Shown here: piece by piece, positions 62,180-64,000 of the stretch
Layout of the letters: each line of letters opens with the position of its first letter
How positions within the stretch are numbered: the stretch's first letter is position 1
Origin: Hemerocallis citrina
Lineage: Eukaryota > Streptophyta > Magnoliopsida > Asparagales > Asphodelaceae
Direction of reading: 5' to 3'
NCBI GenBank assembly: GCA_017893485.1
Contig: CM030366.1
Coordinates: forward strand, 184,805,947-184,869,946
DNA: 64,000 nt
The notes under the pieces: generated by a model
What the model was told of the DNA's origin: nothing
Database searches by the model: none
The model's input: the letters and a program-made list of their open reading frames with translations, nothing else
Made by a program: the position numbers and the translations under genes

Positions 62180-62883
62180 TCAATAGTCTTTCTTAATATG
62201 TCCTGACCTCTTGTAATATTGGCAATGGATCGAATTCTTTTGCATAACATTTTGTCTTTCCCCTGAAGGACCATCCACTGCTAGACAACTTATGGGAATA
62301 GATGATGATTTTTGAGTCTCCTTCCTATGTTGATTTTTCTTCAATGCTTTGATTACATCATCCACCGAAATACTCTTCTTGGCAGATCTGCCGTATAGCA
62401 TAGTAGTGTTCAAAAGCTCGTACGAATCCGGCAGTGAATATATTAGGTTGAAAGTTTTATCTTCCTCACACACATCCACGTTGATCACCTGAAGTTTAGA
62501 TAATACCTTATTGAACTCTGTAATGTGGTCAAGGAGATCGGTATATTCCTTCATAGATAAACGGAATAGCTTCATCTTCCAATGCATCCGATCTAATAAC
62601 GACGAACCAGAGTAGTCAGCTATGAGTTTTTTTCACAAACTCGTCGCATAAGTTTCTTCAAAAAACTGCACTTGACATCGTCCCACAATGATAGTCAGAT
62701 CAGATTTATGAATCTTTCACGAATATCTTTCCAAACATCCTCCTTCATATCAGCTGGCTTTTCTTTTTTCTTAACGGTTAACTGCAAACATTCTTGAACA
62801 AGGACATCATACATGTCAACCTTCTAAAGATTGAAATTGATCTTTCCATCAAATTGCTTGATCTTCAAGACTCTGACCTGCAT
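62180..62883 (-). pseudogene. copia Gag
   Basis: The likely start is ATG 62883 (MQVRVLKIKQFDGKINFNL), and an early stop follows. Further on KMKLFRLSMKEYTDLLDHIT, LPDSYELLNTTMLYGRS and a knuckle CQYYKRSGHIKKDY occur. The canonical CX2CX4HX4C has Tyr in place of the second and fourth Cys. Stops and frame shifts between 62600 and 62850 break it. Confidence 0.75.
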
Positions 62884-62924
62884 CTTAACCAAGGGACTCG
62901 GCAACCCGAAGCTCTGATACCAGT

Positions 62925-63670
62925 TGTTGGGATTGGGGCATCAACGAACGCCTATTGTCGAAGCGGAACTAAATAGAGTAATGAGGAAGTCAACGTAGAT
63001 GAGACAAATCAATTGAGCAAGCAAGTAGATTCACCAATTTAACACAAACACAATGATGATTTATCCAGGTTAGCTTTCGCTTAATCCGGGAAAAAATATA
63101 GAGAGATTTGATATTCAACTAGAAGAGATTATAAGGAGTTACTGATTCACGCAATACAAGAAATTAAACTCACTCACCAAGAACTATCTCTTTCTCAAGC
63201 CTCTCTTTACAATAGAGAAAAGAATCTATGAAGTACTATACTCTCATATTGGAGGAGTTCACAATATATATAGAAGAATAGAGAGAACCTTAGGTTTAAT
63301 CTTGATTCTCAGTCGTTCGATATAACTTGTAGGAGAAGTAACTGAATAGGAGCCGTACGATCTAACTTGGAGTTGAAGATTGAGCTAAAACGACCTAACA
63401 AATCGAGACCCAAAACAAACACAGCGCCGCAGTCGGTCGACCATCCAACAAAACCGGTCGACCGTCCTCCTCTCGGCCAAACCCTGTGCAACTGCAGTCG
63501 GGCGTGCGGTCGGGGCGTGCGGTCGACCATTTCCCAGGACAGTCGAACGCAACTATGTTGCTCCTTGCTACTGCTGTTTTGCCTTCTACTCTCTTCGACG
63601 CTTCGACCACCATGCTTCATCTTACCTTTTTCTAATCTGTACCACGAGTATTCACGACACATTCCTAACA
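62925..63670 (-). repeat. copia 5' LTR (746 bp)
   Basis: It starts TGTTGGGATTGGGG (plus strand) two bases from the tRNA-Met primer site. In its GC-rich section GTCGACC/GTCGAAC words occur at about 63435-63545, more than in the 3' LTR. It ends TCCTAACA before GCACC. Confidence 0.85.
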
Positions 63671-64000
63671 GCACCGACTTTAGACCAATCCAACTCCTAA
63701 AATGTTACCACCTTCAATAAGAAGCTAACGAAAACAATTTAAAAAGTTAAAAGCAAACGGTTTTATTGTATTGAATTTACATGTATAAGTTGGAAATGTC
63801 CAACATTCAATCAATTTTACAAAAATATGTTGCAAATGCCAAAGGGGCATATGCTAAGGGGAGCAGATGCAAATTTGCTGCAAATACAAAATTTCTCCAA
63901 TTTTGCAAATCCAAACACCCAATTTTATGGAGACTGATGAGTCGTAACTGGAAGAACTTTCACCTTTGATGATGTTATATTTGTTGTACAAAAATAGTAG
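63671..64000. other. Right edge, no gene recognised
   Basis: AT-rich sequence after the copia element. The single short plus-strand frame (63781-63969) has no recognisable motif. Confidence 0.5.

Larger units (their letters stand above)
60613..63670 (-). mobile_element. Ty1/copia deletion derivative (3,058 bp)
   Basis: Both LTRs are 746 bp (60613-61358, 62925-63670) and end in TG..CA. The TSDs GTACC (60608-60612) and GCACC (63671-63675) differ at one base. The minus-strand primer site TGGTATCAGAGC (62922-62911) is that of initiator tRNA-Met, and the polypurine tract AAGGTGGAGTT lies right beside 61358. The interior is only 1.57 kb: Gag, protease motif and the start of the GAG-pre-integrase region. 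The rest of pol is deleted. LTR copies differ at many sites, so it is older than the Athila-like insertion. Confidence 0.88.

Noticed and set aside
1..64000. tRNA or rRNA genes
   Set aside because: No cloverleaf with A/B boxes or rRNA-like segment was recognised; tRNA matches are only retrotransposon primer sites.

Overview
This is nuclear DNA of a flowering plant, most likely a eudicot. The reasons are an ARMADILLO-REPEAT-ONLY (ARO) gene, Athila-like and Tat-like Ty3/gypsy elements, Ty1/copia elements, a Mutator-like element carrying a plant mobile domain (PMD) gene, and Helitrons that picked up exons of plant genes (ascorbate peroxidase, GAUT13/14-type glycosyltransferase, callose synthase, ribosomal protein eL28). 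The species cannot be named from the sequence. There is one apparently intact host gene, ARO at 42846-44714 (+). Almost all the rest is transposon, whole, nested or decayed.

Layout. 1-3894: 3' part of a Tat-lineage (Retand-like) retrotransposon (copy A, +), with an antisense spliced ORF, a tandem-repeat block and the 3' LTR. 4669-5231: another LTR remnant. 5271-7540: decayed copia and LINE pieces, the LINE split by a hAT-like insertion. 7830-20190: minisatellites, a putative solo LTR and a decayed minus-strand Tat element (copy B). 20389-42661: tandemly duplicated Mutator-like TIR/palindrome segments. The second duplicate is split by a 9.7-kb Tat-like element (21678-41318, minus, TSD CTAGT), and one LTR of that element is split by a 9.94-kb Athila-like element (21894-31835, +, TSD TTTAT). 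42846-44714: ARO. 45688-48629 and 51590-53698: two Helitrons with the same ends, each a chimera of gene fragments, separated by LTR fragments. 54271-59430: a 5.2-kb MULE with 9-bp TSD, a truncated transposase (+) and a PMD gene (minus). 59467-60487: Helitron-like remnants. 60613-63670: a 3.06-kb copia deletion derivative (minus).

How the parts relate. The order of events can be read directly: palindrome-rich TIR element, then a tandem duplication of about 1.09 kb, then the Tat-like element in the second duplicate, then the Athila-like element in its LTR. LTR divergence agrees (about nine substitutions in 762 aligned bp for the outer pair, about eight in 1669 bp for the inner pair). The outer Tat-like element has gag and protease but no reverse transcriptase, RNase H or integrase, so it would need another element's machinery. 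It also carries an antisense, intron-containing gene with its own TATA-type promoter, and the visible intron is shared with copy A.

Most unusual signals: (i) dense CAGTCGACTG-type palindromes in the Athila-like LTRs and in the linkers of its polyprotein, echoed in unrelated copia LTRs; (ii) two Mutator-type TIR elements whose palindromes share outer ACTCG/CGAGT arms but have different cores; (iii) two Helitrons of one family, each joining first or last exons of two unrelated genes. All divergence counts were made by eye.
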